Assembly: GCA_023663915.1 (NCBI GenBank) | Contig: JAMPGN010000233.1 | Coordinates: 1 to 6,285, forward strand | Source: Eubacterium sp. | GTDB lineage: Bacteria; Bacillota_A; Clostridia; Lachnospirales; Lachnospiraceae | Length of the DNA: 6,285 bases | Direction: 5' to 3' | Part shown: one piece after another, positions 6,119-6,285 of the stretch | How positions within the stretch are numbered: position 1 is the first letter of the stretch | How the letters are laid out: the number at the start of each line of letters is the position of its first letter | Made by a program: the position numbers and the translations under genes | Notes under the pieces: model-generated | The model's input: only the letters and a program-made list of their open reading frames with translations | Database searches by the model: none | What the model was told of the DNA's origin: nothing

Positions 6119-6136
6119 CTTGCTGCCACCGTTCGT

Positions 6137-6176
6137 TGTAATATCAAGCATTACATCGTAAAAAACGTCTGTTCAA
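6137..6176 (-). promoter_or_regulatory. Possible promoter overlapping a TGTAAT-N7-ATTACA palindrome
   Basis: On the minus strand TTGAAC (6171-6176) is followed after 17 bp by TAATGC (6148-6153), a poor -10. A perfect inverted repeat TGTAAT-N7-ATTACA (6137-6155) overlaps the -10 region and would suit a repressor dimer. It lies just upstream of the oxidase-like remnant and may be that gene's old control site. The evidence is only the words and their spacing. Confidence 0.3.
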
Positions 6177-6233
6177 GATAAAAAGCACCGCGGAAAATGC
6201 ATAACTCCCCTCTTTTATAAAAGAAAAATCTCT

Positions 6234-6269
6234 AAAGAAAAAGAGCCTTAACATCACAGTCAAGGCTCT
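6234..6269 (-). terminator. Rho-independent terminator of a gene beyond the right edge
   Basis: On the minus strand AGAGCCTT (6262-6269) pairs perfectly with AAGGCTCT (6242-6249) across a 12-nt loop, followed directly by a T-rich tract, TTTTTCTTT. This is a standard intrinsic terminator and shows that a minus-strand gene ends just to the right of this window. Confidence 0.8.
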
Positions 6270-6285
6270 GGTAAATCTTTCCTAA

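Noticed and set aside
6173..6281. Minus-strand open frame reading through the right-edge terminator
   Set aside because: It is read across a hairpin plus T tract and gives a Phe/Arg-rich translation, as expected of AT-rich noncoding DNA.
1..6285. CRISPR array, tRNA or rRNA genes
   Set aside because: No regularly spaced repeats of CRISPR length, no cloverleaf and no conserved rRNA stretches were seen on either strand.

Overview
The window looks like chromosome of a low-to-mid GC Firmicute, most likely a gut clostridium of the Lachnospiraceae type. The basis is strong AGGAGG-type ribosome binding sites, the protein flavour (FtsX-type ABC permease, OmpR/HAMP-kinase pair, PPM1-type methyltransferase next to an AraC regulator) and the lack of Gram-negative partner genes. 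This placement is inference from style, not from a marker gene. Every gene I can support lies on the minus strand, so the window reads biologically from right to left. The long plus-strand open frames are antisense shadows.

Right edge (about 6285-5818): a clear Rho-independent terminator closes a gene beyond the right end. Next comes a 33-codon frame that looks like a pyridoxamine-5'-phosphate-oxidase-like protein with its middle removed, then a 26-codon ORF with a good Shine-Dalgarno sequence and unknown function.

Centre (5816-2047): the best-defined system. An OmpR-family response regulator and a histidine kinase with almost no extracytoplasmic loop are followed by an FtsX/MacB-type permease and its ABC ATPase. 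The last two overlap by ATGA. The promoter regions of the regulator gene and the permease gene carry the same direct repeat, GGTCAT-N5-GGTCA(T/C), with an 11-bp period placed just upstream of or over a plausible -35 box. I infer that the response regulator controls both its own operon and the transporter, in a sense-and-export or envelope-stress module.

Left-centre (2046-1469): a noncoding stretch of about 250 bp full of hairpins, possibly a relic or non-autonomous derivative of an IS200/IS605-type element. It abuts the C-terminal fragment of an integral membrane protein whose 5' part is missing.

Left (1311-1): a PPM1/LCMT-like SAM methyltransferase overlaps by ATGA with an AraC-family regulator. 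The regulator runs off the left edge before its helix-turn-helix domain.
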